64,000 nucleotides of DNA, from contig NC_065541.1 of the NCBI RefSeq assembly GCF_932294415.1, forward strand, positions 47,842,290 through 47,906,289, read 5' to 3'. The DNA is from Quercus robur (Eukaryota > Streptophyta > Magnoliopsida > Fagales > Fagaceae). How positions within the stretch are numbered: the first letter of the stretch is position 1; every line of letters starts with the position of its first letter. Position numbers and translations under genes: made by a program. Below, in pieces: positions 22,734 to 35,300 of this stretch. The notes beneath the pieces are model-generated. The model had not been told where the DNA came from. It saw only the letters and a list, made by a program, of their open reading frames with translations, and did no database searches.

Positions 22734-22749
22734 GTGGTCATATGACCAC
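22734..22749. repeat. Perfect 16-bp palindrome
   Basis: GTGGTCATATGACCAC reads identically on both strands. It lies in the non-HPPD insert next to the upstream pseudogene exon remnant. It may be the end of a small inserted element. Confidence 0.75.
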
Positions 22750-24082
22750 CCTGGCATCAATGTAGAGCCGCCCTTGGACTTGGCCACAATGGGCATGCCC
22801 AAAACCCATGAGAAACATGGCGCCAAGTTGGTGTTGACAGTGCAACAGAACTCAGCATGGTGGAACCGCTTGACCTTGAAACAGTCGAACCTTAGGTTCT
22901 TACAAACAAAAGTGCATGTGAATAGTCTCTTGCAATGCACGTAATAGGTTGGAGGATGTTTCCTCCAAACTAGTTTAAAAGTAAACTTTTTCCTATTGTT
23001 TTTTACCTCACTTGAAAGAAAATTCAAAAAATTAGGCGAAACTATACTATTGGTCCCTGAAGTTTACCTTGTGTGCGCAATTGGTCCCTCAAGTTTGAAG
23101 CAAGCACAATTAGTCCCTTAAGTTTTAAAACTAAGTTGTATTGGTCCTTTTATTAACTGCTGTTAACAGTATTACTTATGTGGCTAACGGAATAATGACT
23201 TGACATTTTTTTAAATGATGTGACATGTTTTTAATTAAAAATTAAAAAAATAATTTCCACTTTAGATGAAATTGAAAAATCATATTGACAGGATTAAAAA
23301 CAAATCTGATATTTGTTTAACAAAGGCACCACAGAGATAGTAGAAACACAGATTTAAAATCATATGAACTGTTAAATAATTTTTTTTTAAAGCATTTAGG
23401 GTGTTCTAGATAGTTGAAACACAAATTTAAAATCTTTTAGCATCACCAACAACAACAACAAAAATAATTTTAACAAAGAGTTGCCGCAAAGTATTTTTTG
23501 ACATCAATCAAATAGTTATCGCATACCCAAGGGTGTCCAAGAGACTGACTAACTTGATCCACCCAAGGGATCCAATCGGATTCAAACCAGACTCGATCAA
23601 ATTCGATGGCTGTGGAGGTTGATGACAGGTCTCTGCCTTCAAAACCCAACTCTAGCGGGTTGATCGATGATGACCCAAGTACAATCCGGCTAGATCTGCC
23701 AGATTCAATGAGATCTAATCTAAACTAGATCTCACTAGATCTTCTCCATTATTCGTCTCTTTCTACCAAGATCTCACCCGATTGTGCCATTTTCCGTTGT
23801 TATCTCACTGGGTCTTCAAAGTTTCTGGATTCTCCTATTTCTCCCAAATCCAATCGCCACCTAGTGATTATCCGATCTGTTCAGTCTAATCTCCTTAATG
23901 GTTGGCGACAGGTATGGTTCTTCTCAGCCTAATCTAATTGCGATGGAAATTCCATTTGATCTAACGTGGAAATTATTTTTTTAAATGATCTAATCTCCTT
24001 AATGGTTGGTGACAGGTATGGTTCTTCAATTTCATCTAATGTGGAATTTTTTTTTTTAATTTTTAATTAAAATCATGCCACA

Positions 24083-25946
24083 TGTTGAGGGCCATTTGTG
24101 AGAATCCAAGTGGAAAGAAAGAAAGCCCAATAACAAGGGCAACAAAGAATTGACAAAGCAGACAGCAAAACCATTAGACCCAAGCGGCAGGAATAATGAA
24201 TCACAAGCCTAAGAAATAAACAAATGGGTCTTGAAGAGACAAGTGAGCTCAAAGAAGCCCGGAAAGAAAGAAATAGTATCTCATGGGCAGTGTATGAGGT
24301 TGAAAAGTAAGAAAGAGCTGCCGCAGGCCCAAGGTAATGCAAACTAAGAAAGTAAGGGGTTTATGGCAGGCCCATAAACCCCAAGAGAATAAGGTTATTG
24401 GGTCAAGGAAACCCAATGAAGTTAGTAAAAAGCTCATGAGAATGTAGAATTAGCAAAAGGGCCGAGGAAGCCCAAAGAAAGCAAACGAACCGGGGATGTC
24501 CAAAGGAAAGTCAAAAGGGACCTAGGAGCCCATAAATAAAAGCAAACCAGTGGCCATACCAAGCCACTGAGAAAATGAATAAACGGTTGGCCTAATAGAG
24601 GCTCAGTAGGATTAAGTTATTACGGCAGGAATAACAGTACGACATTGCAAGAAATAAATGAAACTAAGGAGTGGGCCAAAGAAATGTAAGACCCATCATC
24701 AAATAAAGCCCAGCTCTTGAATGAAGTGGGAAAACAAAGAACAGCTCACATAAGAGGTCAAAAAACACGGATGGCGAGCCTCCAGATCACAGCAGACGAA
24801 TAGGTAGCAGGCAAGTTTTGGACACATATGGAATGAAGGCATGCGCAAGGCCCAAGCACCACCAACCTATACCCAGCCAATACAGAGCATGGTGAGGTCG
24901 GGGGATCAAAGGATCAGAGGGTATGGTTTGGTGGTGGGGAGAGGGGAAAATCTATTTTTATGGTTCCAGCTTAGGCTCTTTCGGGGAGCTATCTTGCTGG
25001 GATGGCTTACTACCCAAAAGAGGCAAGCTGAGTTGGAACCATTAAGTGCATGCCATGAGGGATAGGGAGAGAGAAATAATCCAGACCGTGGCAGGAAAGG
25101 GTGCCATGGTAGACTAGCAAACAAAATACACTTCCTTGTCTGGCGATGGGAGGACGACACCCAAATGGAACAGTGATGGTCGGCCAGTACACCCAGACCA
25201 GACAAAGGGAGTTAAGGGTTAAAACAGTAAAATCGGATCACGGCAGGCACTATAAAAGGAGGGTCTTGCCGTAAATAAGGGAAAGGAGGAACAACAGAAC
25301 TTTAAAAAGAAATAGCAAAGAAAACGAAGGGAGAAGAAAGAAAGAAATAGTGAGGATTAGAAAGGTGGGCATGCACCAGTAGATTAGTCCCTTCTCTCCC
25401 TCATGAAACCCAGCCCTCTGTAAGAAAAATCGAGAGTACCCACGCAGAAAACCACTTAGACCTGTTTCCCTCAGGGCGGTTAACCTCTACGGCAGGACTC
25501 TTTCCTAAGAGATTGACTGCTTTGAGGAGGAACATTCTCTCCTTTGTGGTTCTGCTCCTGCGGATTAAATTTTCCGGTCGATTTCCTCTAATATTTCGAC
25601 TAACCCATGCTTATAATCCTCTGTTATGCCTTTTTTCTCTTCCGTAAAAAAGAAAACAAATAGTATTGCTATTGTAATTGATTTTAAGGGCTATTTGGTC
25701 AATTCCCCATTAAAGTGGCTAGATATTTTCTGTTTATTTTATTATTATTATGTCTACCTGCCACAATTTTTCTGAAACAGTTTCGCCTGTCGTGAGCACA
25801 TCCCTGGCAAAATTTGGCCTAGTTTGCGCACAAATCGGACCAATTTAAGCTGAAACAGGGCCGGTCCCAACTCTCTTATCCAGAAAACTTGGGCTTAATG
25901 CAGCAGAAGGTAGCCCAACACCACTAGCACAGCCCACCCCCTTACA
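24083..25946 (+). mobile_element. Solo LTR A, 1,864 bp
   Basis: It starts TGTTGAGGGCCATTTGTG and ends CCCCCTTACA. Its 5-bp target duplication CCACA is at 24078-24082 and 25947-25951. No coding regions or internal retrotransposon domains are present, so it is a recombined solo LTR. It contains a TATA-like ctataaaagg near 25251. It is inserted in the right inverted repeat of the surrounding MULE. Its partner at 25992 is the same family, reversed. Confidence 0.9.
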
Positions 25947-25991
25947 CCACATCATTTAAAAAAATGCCAAGTCATTATTCCGTTAACCACA

Positions 25992-27889
25992 TGCAAGGGG
26001 GGAGGGCTGTGCTAGTGGTGTTGGGCTATCTCCTGCTGCACTAAGCCCAAGTTTTCTAGATAAGAGAGTCGGGACTAGCCCAGTTTCAGTTTAAGTTGGT
26101 CCAGCTTGTGCGCAAACTAGGCCAAATCTGTCAGGGACGTGTTCACAGCAAGCGAAATTGTTTCAGACAAATCGTGGCAGGCAGACATAATAATAATAAA
26201 ATAAACAGAAAATATCTAGCCACTTTAATGGGGAATTGACCAAACATCCCTTAAAATCAATTACAATAACAATACTATTTGTTTTCTTTTTTACGGAAGA
26301 GAAAAAAAAAGCATAACAGAGGACATCAAATGTTTATAAGCATGGGTTAGTCAGAATATTAGAGGAAATCGATCGGAAAATTCAATCCGCAGGAGCAGAA
26401 CCATAAAGGGGAGAACGTTTCTCCTCAAAGCAGTCAATCTCTCAGGAAAGAGTCCTGCCGCAGAGGTTAACCGCCCTGAGGGAAACGGGTCTAAGTAGTT
26501 TTCTGCATAAGTACTCTCGAGTTTTCTTACAGAGGGCCGGATTTCATGAGGAAGAAAATGGACTAATCTACCGGTGCATGCCTACCTTTCTAATTCTCAC
26601 TATTTCTTTCTTTCTTCTCACTTCGTTTTCTTTGCTATTTCTTTTAAGTTTTCTATTTCTTTGTCAAAGTTCTGTTGTTCCTCTTCCTCTGTTCACGGCA
26701 AGACCTTCCTTTTATAGTGCCTGCCATAACCCGATTTTACTGTTTTAACCCTTAACTCCCTTTGTCTGGTCTGGGTGTACTGGCCAACCATCACTGTTCC
26801 GTCTGTGTGTCGTCCTTCCCATCGCCAGACAAAGAAGAGTATTTTGTTTGCTAGTCTGCCGTGGCACCCTTTCCTGCTACGGTCTGGGTTATTTCTCTCT
26901 CCCTATCTCTCATGACATGCACCTAATGGTTCCAACTCAGCTTGCCTCTTTTGGGTAGTAAGTCATCCCAGCAAGACACCTCCCCGAAAGAGCCTGAGCC
27001 GGAACCATAAAAATAGATTTTTCCCCTCTCCCCACCACCAAACCATGCCCTCTGATCCTCTGACCCCCCGACCTCACCATGCTCTGTATTGGTTGGGTAC
27101 AGGCTGATGGTGTCTGGGCCTTGCGCGTGCCTTTATTCCATATGTGTCCAAAACTTGCTTGCTGCCCATTCGTCTACTGTGGTCTGGAGGCTCACCGTTC
27201 GTGTTTTTTGACCTTTTATGTGGGCTGCTCTTTGTTTTCCCGCTTCTCTCAGGAGCTAGGCTTTATTTGATGATGGATCTTACATTTCTTTAGCCTATTC
27301 CTTGGTTTCCTTTATTTTTTGCAATGTTGTTCTATTATTCCTGCTGTAATAACTTAATCCTGCTGGGCCTCTTTTAGTCCAGCCGTTTATTCCTTCTCTC
27401 AGTGGCTTGGCATGGCCACTGATTTGCTTTTATTTATGGGCTCCTATGTCCCTTTTGGCTTTCCTTTGGGCATCCTCGACCCGTTTGCTTTCTTTGGGCT
27501 TCCTCAGCTCTTTTGCTAATTCTACATTCTCATGGGCTTTTTACTAACTTCATCGGGCTTCCCTGTCCCAATAACTTTATTCTCATCCTTGGGGTTTATG
27601 GCCTGTGATAATCCCCTTACTTTCTTAGTTTGTATTACCTTGGGCATGCGGCGGCCCTTTCTCACTTTTCTATCTCATACACTGCCCATGGGATGCTATT
27701 TCTCTCTTTCCGGGCTTCTTTGAGCCCACTTGCCTCTTCACGACCCATTTGTTTATTTCTTGGGCCTGTGATCCATTATTCCTACCGCTTGGGCCTAATG
27801 GTTTTGCTGTCTGCTTTGTCAATTCTTTGTTGCTCTTGTTATTGGGCTTTCTTTCTTTCCACCTGGATTCTCACAAATGGCCCTCAACA
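25992..27889 (-). mobile_element. Solo LTR B, 1,898 bp, inverted copy of LTR A
   Basis: On the minus strand it starts TGTTGAGGGCCATTTGTG and ends CCCCCTTGCA. It is flanked by CCACA on both sides (25987-25991 and 27890-27894). By eye it agrees with LTR A at roughly nine bases in ten over the compared ends. Only 45 bp of MULE sequence (25947-25991, counting both CCACA copies) separate the two LTRs. Confidence 0.9.
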
Positions 27890-28084
27890 CCACATAAGTA
27901 ACACCGTTAACAGCAGTTAGTAAAAGGACCAATACAACTCAGTTTTAAAACTTAAGGAACTAATTGTGCTTGTTTCAAACTTGAGAAACCAATTATGCTC
28001 ACAGGGTAAATTTTAGGGACCAATAATGTAGTTTCGCCAAAAAATTAATTGATACTAGAGATATTATACATTGGAAAGTTTAGC

Positions 28085-28300
28085 CAAAATATATTAATAA
28101 TCTCTATCTTTACATATTGAGCACTTTTAGTTTTTGAAGTCTTAAATGAGCACTACTAGTCCATAAAGTTTAGTAAATAAGCAATATTGGTCCATTTATT
28201 AACTTCCTATAGCTGTCTAGCCTAATACGAAGTGCAGACATGACATTTTTTAATTATCTGGCAATCATTTAATTATTAAAAAGATAGACATAAGTTAACT
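28085..28300. repeat. Degenerate MULE terminal-repeat relic
   Basis: The stretch has the same wording as the adjacent MULE terminal repeat (agtccataaagttt, attggtccatttattaac, gacatgacattttttaa) but is clearly diverged. It may be one end of an older related element. No ends or target duplication were fixed. Confidence 0.4.
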
Positions 28301-29304
28301 CAACTATTCTCCAACCCAACAAATTTACAAAAATTACAATCTTTGGCGCAGCCCTCCATAAACCAACACACACCCCCCCCCCCCCCCCCCCCAAAAAAAA
28401 ATACACGGCAAGATCATTATGCAACAGAAACAACACCTGTTAAAAAAACTTGTGGACACAGAAACTTGCAATCAGAAAAGAAAAAGAGCTTAGTGCGCCA
28501 CTACCCTATTGTCATTTGAGGAATAGAAACAAGCACACCATAAATTCCCATAAATTAAAGGAAACAGATCTCCTTCAGATTATCCTCGACCGATTAATGC
28601 TCCGAATATTGCATTAACAAAGAAATCCCAAATGGGTCCGCACGAGGAGGCCCAAAAATTAGTGAAGGAACAAGCTTAAATAATAATCCCATAAATAGTC
28701 CAGCCACAAACGAGCTTAAAAGGTTTCTAGGCGATCAACTCGTAAAGACCACATGTTACATACTAAGAAGCACTACATACATGACACGCAGGGCAGATAT
28801 AGCAGCCACTTTTCCCATTACAATATTGCCATTATAGTTCTAAAGAGGTTTTGGATGCTCATCTTGTACGGCTTCTTAATAAACATGAAACGATTGCTAT
28901 GAACAACAAATTGATGAATACAAATCATATTAGCGGAGCATAAACTAGAACACAAAAAGTGAGATAGGATTTGTATTCATATGGTACACGATAGACTTGT
29001 TCCAATTACTATAGTGCCTTAAAAAGCAATTACAAGGACATGAATTACATAAATGCTGACAAAATTTTCAACGTAATAATCAAAGCCTAATTGCCTTACA
29101 AACTACTCTGTAAATTAACATGGTGCAAAGCTGAAAATTCTAGAGGAATAAAAAGAAAGAAACAAATAGAGAAGCATTCATTCTCCCCAAGCATGAAACC
29201 ATTATATTTCCATATCTACAACTAGACACTTTAATTGGGAGAAAGCTACCGATATCATGGATATTATACAGGCTTTGTCTAGATTAATATACAACTTGGC
29301 TTCA
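28301..29304. other. Spacer and probable 3' UTR downstream of APC5
   Basis: A C-run of about 20 bases followed by A's lies near 28373-28400. The part close to 29304 is probably the APC5 3' UTR. No other gene is recognised. Confidence 0.5.
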
Positions 29305-32300
29305 TCATAAGACGTTGAATAGAGGATCTTCATCGTCTAGAGGATTCTCAAGAGCCATCATGTGTTTCTTGAATGAATTTGCAGCTTCTTCCCTTTCCTC
29401 TAGTTGCCCCAGTTTGTGAAATACAGTAGCCATTAGGTAGAAAGTCTCCGCTGCCAATTCATGATACTGTAGACAATAGGAATTTTCATATCATATTTGA
29501 GAATATTGTACAAAGCAAACATCGGGGAAAAAAAGCATCAATCCATACGAAAGAAACTTTAGTGAAGACACACAACAGATACATGATCAGCTGGAGGATT
29601 TAACTAGGAAAATCTAACATTCTAGTTTTGTACCAGGGTTCACTGGTTCTAAATTTTAAACTAAAGATATATAACATACTGAAATGCTCCAAAACCAAAA
29701 CAAAAGGAGATACAACAACCTGAAAACCACTGTTTGATGTACAAGCTAAAAAAAATTTCTATTTGGGTCAGTTACATCTAAATGAGCATTTGCAATGTGC
29801 ACCCCAAATATCAAAATTTTGCAAGTTAATCTAATATTTTGGATATTTACTTGGATGGTGGAAGGACATTACAAATTAATCTTAAGTTAATTTAAGCCTC
29901 ATGCTTCTTTCTAGTTTTTGGAAGCACAAACTTCAGACTCAGCAGAAAGTGAAGAACAAAGTCTAAAAGGTGGGTCTGTTGAACTCTCACTATATTTTGC
30001 CATGAGATCACACAAGTGCAACATCAAAAGTATGAAAAATTATGTATTTGAACTGCTATATGTTAAAACAATATTTCACTTCATCACACCTACGGCTAAT
30101 CTACATGATTCAGCAAAACTGGACAAAATGAAATTTTAGAAAGATTATACTTGCAGCTTTCACTATTTATAGGATACAGCATAATTACAGTTTTAGGTTT
30201 CCAAACCATGCTGTCTTACAGAATTCAAGATAAAACAGAAAACCCACAATTGGTTCAAATGCATAGATCTTCTCAAACTCATAAGATAATTTTACCTCCA
30301 GCACTTGAAGCTCAACAGAAGCTTGACTCAAAGGATCCAGTACGACCTCAGAATTCTCAGAAACTGGTGAAAAAATTGAACAGAATTCTAAATGTATTAA
30401 TTCAGTAAAATTAAAAATAAATTTTAATTTAACCAAAAAAAAAAACCAAAGCAAGGGCAGAAAAAATAGGCATCCCTAATGAACAAAATGTTGCACCACA
30501 CTGTTTATCTACAAAAGCATTATGATTAGTATTCTGTGTGAAGTATATAAACAGCTAAAAGAATAATTTGTGTAAAGTATATAATGCTACATGAGTGATG
30601 AGACCAATTGTTTTAATAGTCCCACAGCCCTGAAAAGCAGAACCTGTGACGGAGTTGGCAAAATTGACCTGACCTGTCAATTGCATTTAGAAACAGCAGA
30701 GTTTTATTTGATCACACAACATTTTTTTTTTTAAATTCATAAGTTACACATGTACCAGTGGGTCTTGAGAATCCATGGCCTCACCCTCCATCCCATTAAT
30801 AATACTAGTAATGATACTCCTACATGCATTTAAAGATGAGGGTACGCGCACATTAATTGACATGAAATTAACAAAAGATCTTCAGTGTGTATCAGTCCTT
30901 TTTTTAATAGGTAATTAAAAAACTTGTTAAAGATCGAAAAAGATACTCCCCATGTACACAGACTGTGTACACGGGGATGCTACAACAGTCATCTAAACTT
31001 ACATAAATCTAGAAAATGTTCCAATGAAAAAAGGAGTGCCAACTCAAAGCAGTCATTTAATCACAAATGGAACATAATAAAAACAGTTTTACCTCCACAA
31101 ACCAATGCTCAACCCCTTATAAGGAATAAGGTACGTTGGTTTCATTCTCTCCAAATAGTCCACATAACACAGTGGAATAGCCCCCCATGAATCAGCACAA
31201 TGATGTTTACTAAATCCCCCCTTCCAACAAGCCAGCAAATCCACCATCCACTTGGGCATATCCCAATGGACTACAAACAAACAACAAAACCCATAGACTT
31301 GCGCATAATCACACTGAAGGAGCAAATGGTCCGCAGACTCCCAATTGTTCTTGCACATGCAACACCACTCGACAATACAAATATTTCTCTTCTGCAGATT
31401 ATTCATTGTAAGAATCTTTCCTCTAGTTGTTTATGTCCATTGTATGACAACAAACTTCATATCCATCGTGTGACATCTTTGACTTTGTCTAGGTCATAAA
31501 AACTTCTCACACTTGAAATCATTCAACAAGTAATCATGTACGTCTATTTTATTTGGGGAAGAGGGAAAAAAAAAACAGTTGTTAATGCTTTAAAAACATC
31601 ATAGGTAGCTTTTATAACCTTTACTAGCAACCATTACAATTTACTGGAGACTAAATCGTATTTGTGAGGCCAAGAGCCTTGTGGCTTAATGGCACTACCT
31701 GGTTCTAGGTTCAAGTCCCCCTCTCCTACTTGTTGTAACTTGAAAGCCAAACAGAAATCATATTTGAATGATAGTATGTGTTTTAATGCAAAGTTCAAAC
31801 AAAGCTTAATATAGTAATCTAGAAAAAATCAGATTGGCAACCAAAGTAATCATGAAGATGAAATTCAATATCTAACTTAGAGCATAAAAAGTAATCAAAG
31901 TTACAACCATTCAAACACATAATATATCAGTTCTCCAAATTTTATCAAGAATGGTTTAAAAAAAGGTGGGGGTGTGGGGGGAGGAAGGTGGTTCTTAACC
32001 GCTTTGATATTTTAAATTAAAAGAAGAAAGACCTAACTTACCTGAAAAGCTTGGATCAGAGAGGTAGCATTTTGCTTCTGCAATATAGGCTCGAGCACGG
32101 AGCTCCAAACCTCCATGACCAAGAATCATAGGAAGAGCCCCCTGTATAAGACTTAAAGCTCTTTTTGCATGGTTTGATCCAAGTGAGAGCCACAACTCAG
32201 CCAGTGTGAGAGTGGCTGATGCTTTGAGAAGATCCAAATTAAATGATTGGCAAAAGGAGAGACTTGCCAATGCATATGGTAGACCTAAAACAGCATTTCC

Positions 32301-35300
32301 TGATCGCTGACAAAAAGAAATTAAGAAATGTTTTACCCGTAGAGAACTCAAACACAAAAGAAATTAGAAGAGAAAAATCATAGTAAAATATAAGATTGAC
32401 AAATAACTCCAGAGCCACAAGGCCGAGAGGAGAGAGGTGAAAACACCATGATTGATCAAATCATTAAGATTTGTTAATACAATATAAAATCTAGGAAGCC
32501 CCAATACCAACACAAAACATGGATACAATACAACACAAATGATACAGTGGAGAGACATTAATTACTTGAAATATATTATTTGGTATAATTCATGTTACTT
32601 TTAACTTAGAAAAATAAATAAAAAGCATCAAAATGTTGAAAATGTGCCTAAAAGTATTTTATAAGCAATAATAAGTAGCAAAAAAATATGCTTATCTTGA
32701 TTTAAAATAAAGAAAATACACAATACAGTAAAGAATGATGTTTGTACTACTTATTTTTTATTATCTTACACTTCCACAGAATAATGTTGGTGGGCAATGG
32801 GCTCTAATCAACAAACATTAGCAGGGCTGCCAAGTTACTTTGTTAAGTTTTATTATTATTAAATTTACATATGCAATTTTGCTTGGGCTGCTTTGTGCAG
32901 TTCACAATTCAAAAATTGGTTGTGCTTTTATTCATTTGCATGTGTGACAACAGGAAACAGATTTTAAAAAATAGTCAGCTTGTTTTTGCTAAGTAATAGT
33001 GAGCTTATTTAATCTGCCTTAACCTCCAAGGGATTTAGTCAAATGTAGCAGTGTACCTTGTGGACTTCAGCAAGCAAAAGAAGAACAGTGGCATTCTCAA
33101 CCTGTAGATTAAATTTGTAACACATGCAAAACAGGGAGTGTGCTACTGCTGCTGCCTGCAAATAGCATTGTATTAAACAGATAAGAACCATGGGTCAAAA
33201 AAAAAAAAACAAATACATTGAACCCCAGGCCTCTATCAAATAGTTACATCAATAGATCATGCAGGATTGTTAATTTTCATGCTAGGCTGTGCAATTTAGT
33301 TTTTCACCAAACCAAGCATCAATTTGCTCATACATTGGTTTGACTTGCATCATCTTGACAAGACTAGATATCCAGAAACTCTAACCAACATCTCTATTTG
33401 TTTGAATAGTATTTTCATGTCTACCATAACTCTACCTTACATACTTATACTGGACATTCTATTACTTATAGCTCTACCTTACATACTTATACTGGACATT
33501 ATATTACTTATAACTCTACCTTACATACTTATACTGGACATACTATTACTTAGTAATTATACCAAGGTCATTACTAATTTGTATTTTGCAATATACAACA
33601 CATCCAGCTTTTCAATTGGTCTCCCTACTAGACTTGATGTTTAGAATCTATTACAAGCTACAGCAAAATTTATTATAGGTTGCATAATAAAAAGAAGCTC
33701 TACTATAAATAAGGTAGATGGACCACACAAGCCTATGAAAATAAGTTAGGTTTATTGAAATACTAAACCTCACTATACTGGTTTGCAGCAAGCAATGTAC
33801 GAGCATGGCGAAGGCTTGCTTCTGTCTTCAGCTCCATGTCCACACCAGTGACAGATGATGCCAAAACTCCAAGTTCATCACATACTTGTTGCGCCAGCTT
33901 CAGATGTCCACTACATGAGTGTAATATTAAACTTATATTAAATATCATGACATATGTGTACAATTAGCATGCAGTATGTATATTGAAAAATCATGAAAAC
34001 AATGCACACGGTAAACTTACCGATGTAAAGCACGCTCATGGAGCAGCTGCAATTTTAGTATCAAGATTCGTGATTTTGATACAGACAAAAACTTCTCCTC
34101 TGCTAGTTTCAGAGCAGCAAAGGCCTCTAGAAATATAGCGAAACAAAAAATATAGTTCATCAAGGCTGAAAAGTACTTATATGCTCACATGTCTATGCAT
34201 GTAAGAGAGTTGCTACTCACACAAGAAACAGCCTTACGAATAAATAAATATAGCAAAAACACAAGAAATTTTGAACAAGGTCCAATACAAGTAAATTTAC
34301 CAGCTTTAAAAAGAAAAAATAAAATAAAAACAATGATAATAACTAACTATAGGGCACCACCTCCTTTTCACACCATGCACAAACAAAAATAAAAATTTAT
34401 TAAAACAACTTTTAGATATATATATATATATATATATGTATAAAATTAATTAATTAATTAACAGAATTTATTAATAAAAAGAAAGGCCACCAGAAGTAAA
34501 CAAGGACTCAAAAACAAAAACAAAAGAAACTAAAATTTTATAGTTCAATGACTCTTAAAAATTAAAGAAAGGAGTTAAGAAAAGAAATTAGATACCACCA
34601 TCAAAATTGTGAAGCAAACTCATAATTCATAAACTATGACAGTACCACAAAGGCCATAATATGTCAGAATTTTTTCTCACCAATAGATATCATCTAAGAC
34701 ATAAGGGAACTAAATTTTAGATCAAACTATCGCAACGATCAATAAATGACCCTTCCCAACATGTTACCATTGACATACCCATCCCCAGCATAACCTCAAG
34801 TCCAAGACAAATTGAAAACAAGTGACAAAAGATCTGTAGCAATGATGAATTGCAGGAAAATGTGGCCCCACCCTCTAGCCACTTATACAAGTAAGACCAA
34901 TCTACTATACCATTTTTCTGCTTTCTACGGTTATCCACCATTAAGGTTTTATCAGGTGTGATGCAGCCATAGAAGATTGATTGGCAATTACTTTGCAAAT
35001 TTGCCTATTCAATAGTTATATTATGCGGTGCACTTGTGAAGTCCAATTGAAGCAACAGTCATGTAGATTTAAAGGTCTAGGCATGAGTCTTTTAGAGTTA
35101 AAACAGGTTTTTATTTGAGTCTTTATTTTATTACTTATGATCAATTTTGTAGTCAGGCAAATATGTAATTCCAATCAATTTATTTATTGATAAAAAAAAA
35201 TTAAGAGAAAGGTGCTACACAAGCACACAAGAAGTATACTGCTGGCACAACAGAAAAAATAAAATAAAAAGAAAGAGCAAACAAAGACTCAAAGAATCAA

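Larger units (their letters stand above)
18211..22920 (-). pseudogene. Broken HPPD paralogue, interrupted by transposons
   Basis: A second HPPD copy runs in the same orientation as the intact gene. The exon 2 remnant is about 18456-18297 (GKGNFSELFKSIEEYE equivalent). Its upstream end, where the catalytic Glu (IEIIQR) should be, is lost. The intron keeps homology near 18600-18640 and 18860-18900 but holds a Pack-MULE. Exon 1 remnants are at about 20916-21735 (SGLNSVVLANNEE, FHEFTEFIAEDVGT and VSHGAMPVSPP readable) and 22770-22915 (FKVKRFHHAEFCC and GMPIVAKSK). About 45 residues between them are replaced by 1 kb of inserted DNA. There are several frameshifts and stops, and the 5' end stops near residue 27. 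It is non-functional. Confidence 0.93.
23035..28038. mobile_element. Non-autonomous MULE, 5.0 kb including two inserted LTRs
   Basis: The outer ends start GGCGAAACTA and end TAGTTTCGCC. A perfect 9-bp target duplication AAAAAATTA flanks them (23026-23034 and 28039-28047). Terminal inverted repeats exceed 150 bp (for example tattggtccctgaagttta on the left). The right repeat is split by two solo LTRs (24083-25946 and 25992-27889). Without them the element is about 1.23 kb. The interior (23270-24010) has no transposase. It has a duplicated ctaatctccttaatggttgg block near 23890 and 23987. Confidence 0.92.

Noticed and set aside
24073..27920. Paired open frames of 60-99 codons in the two LTR arms
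   Set aside because: They are mirror copies in LTR A and LTR B with no retrotransposon protein motif, hence LTR sequence.
31660..31760. A tRNA gene
   Set aside because: Only A- and B-box spacing fits; no cloverleaf can be drawn.
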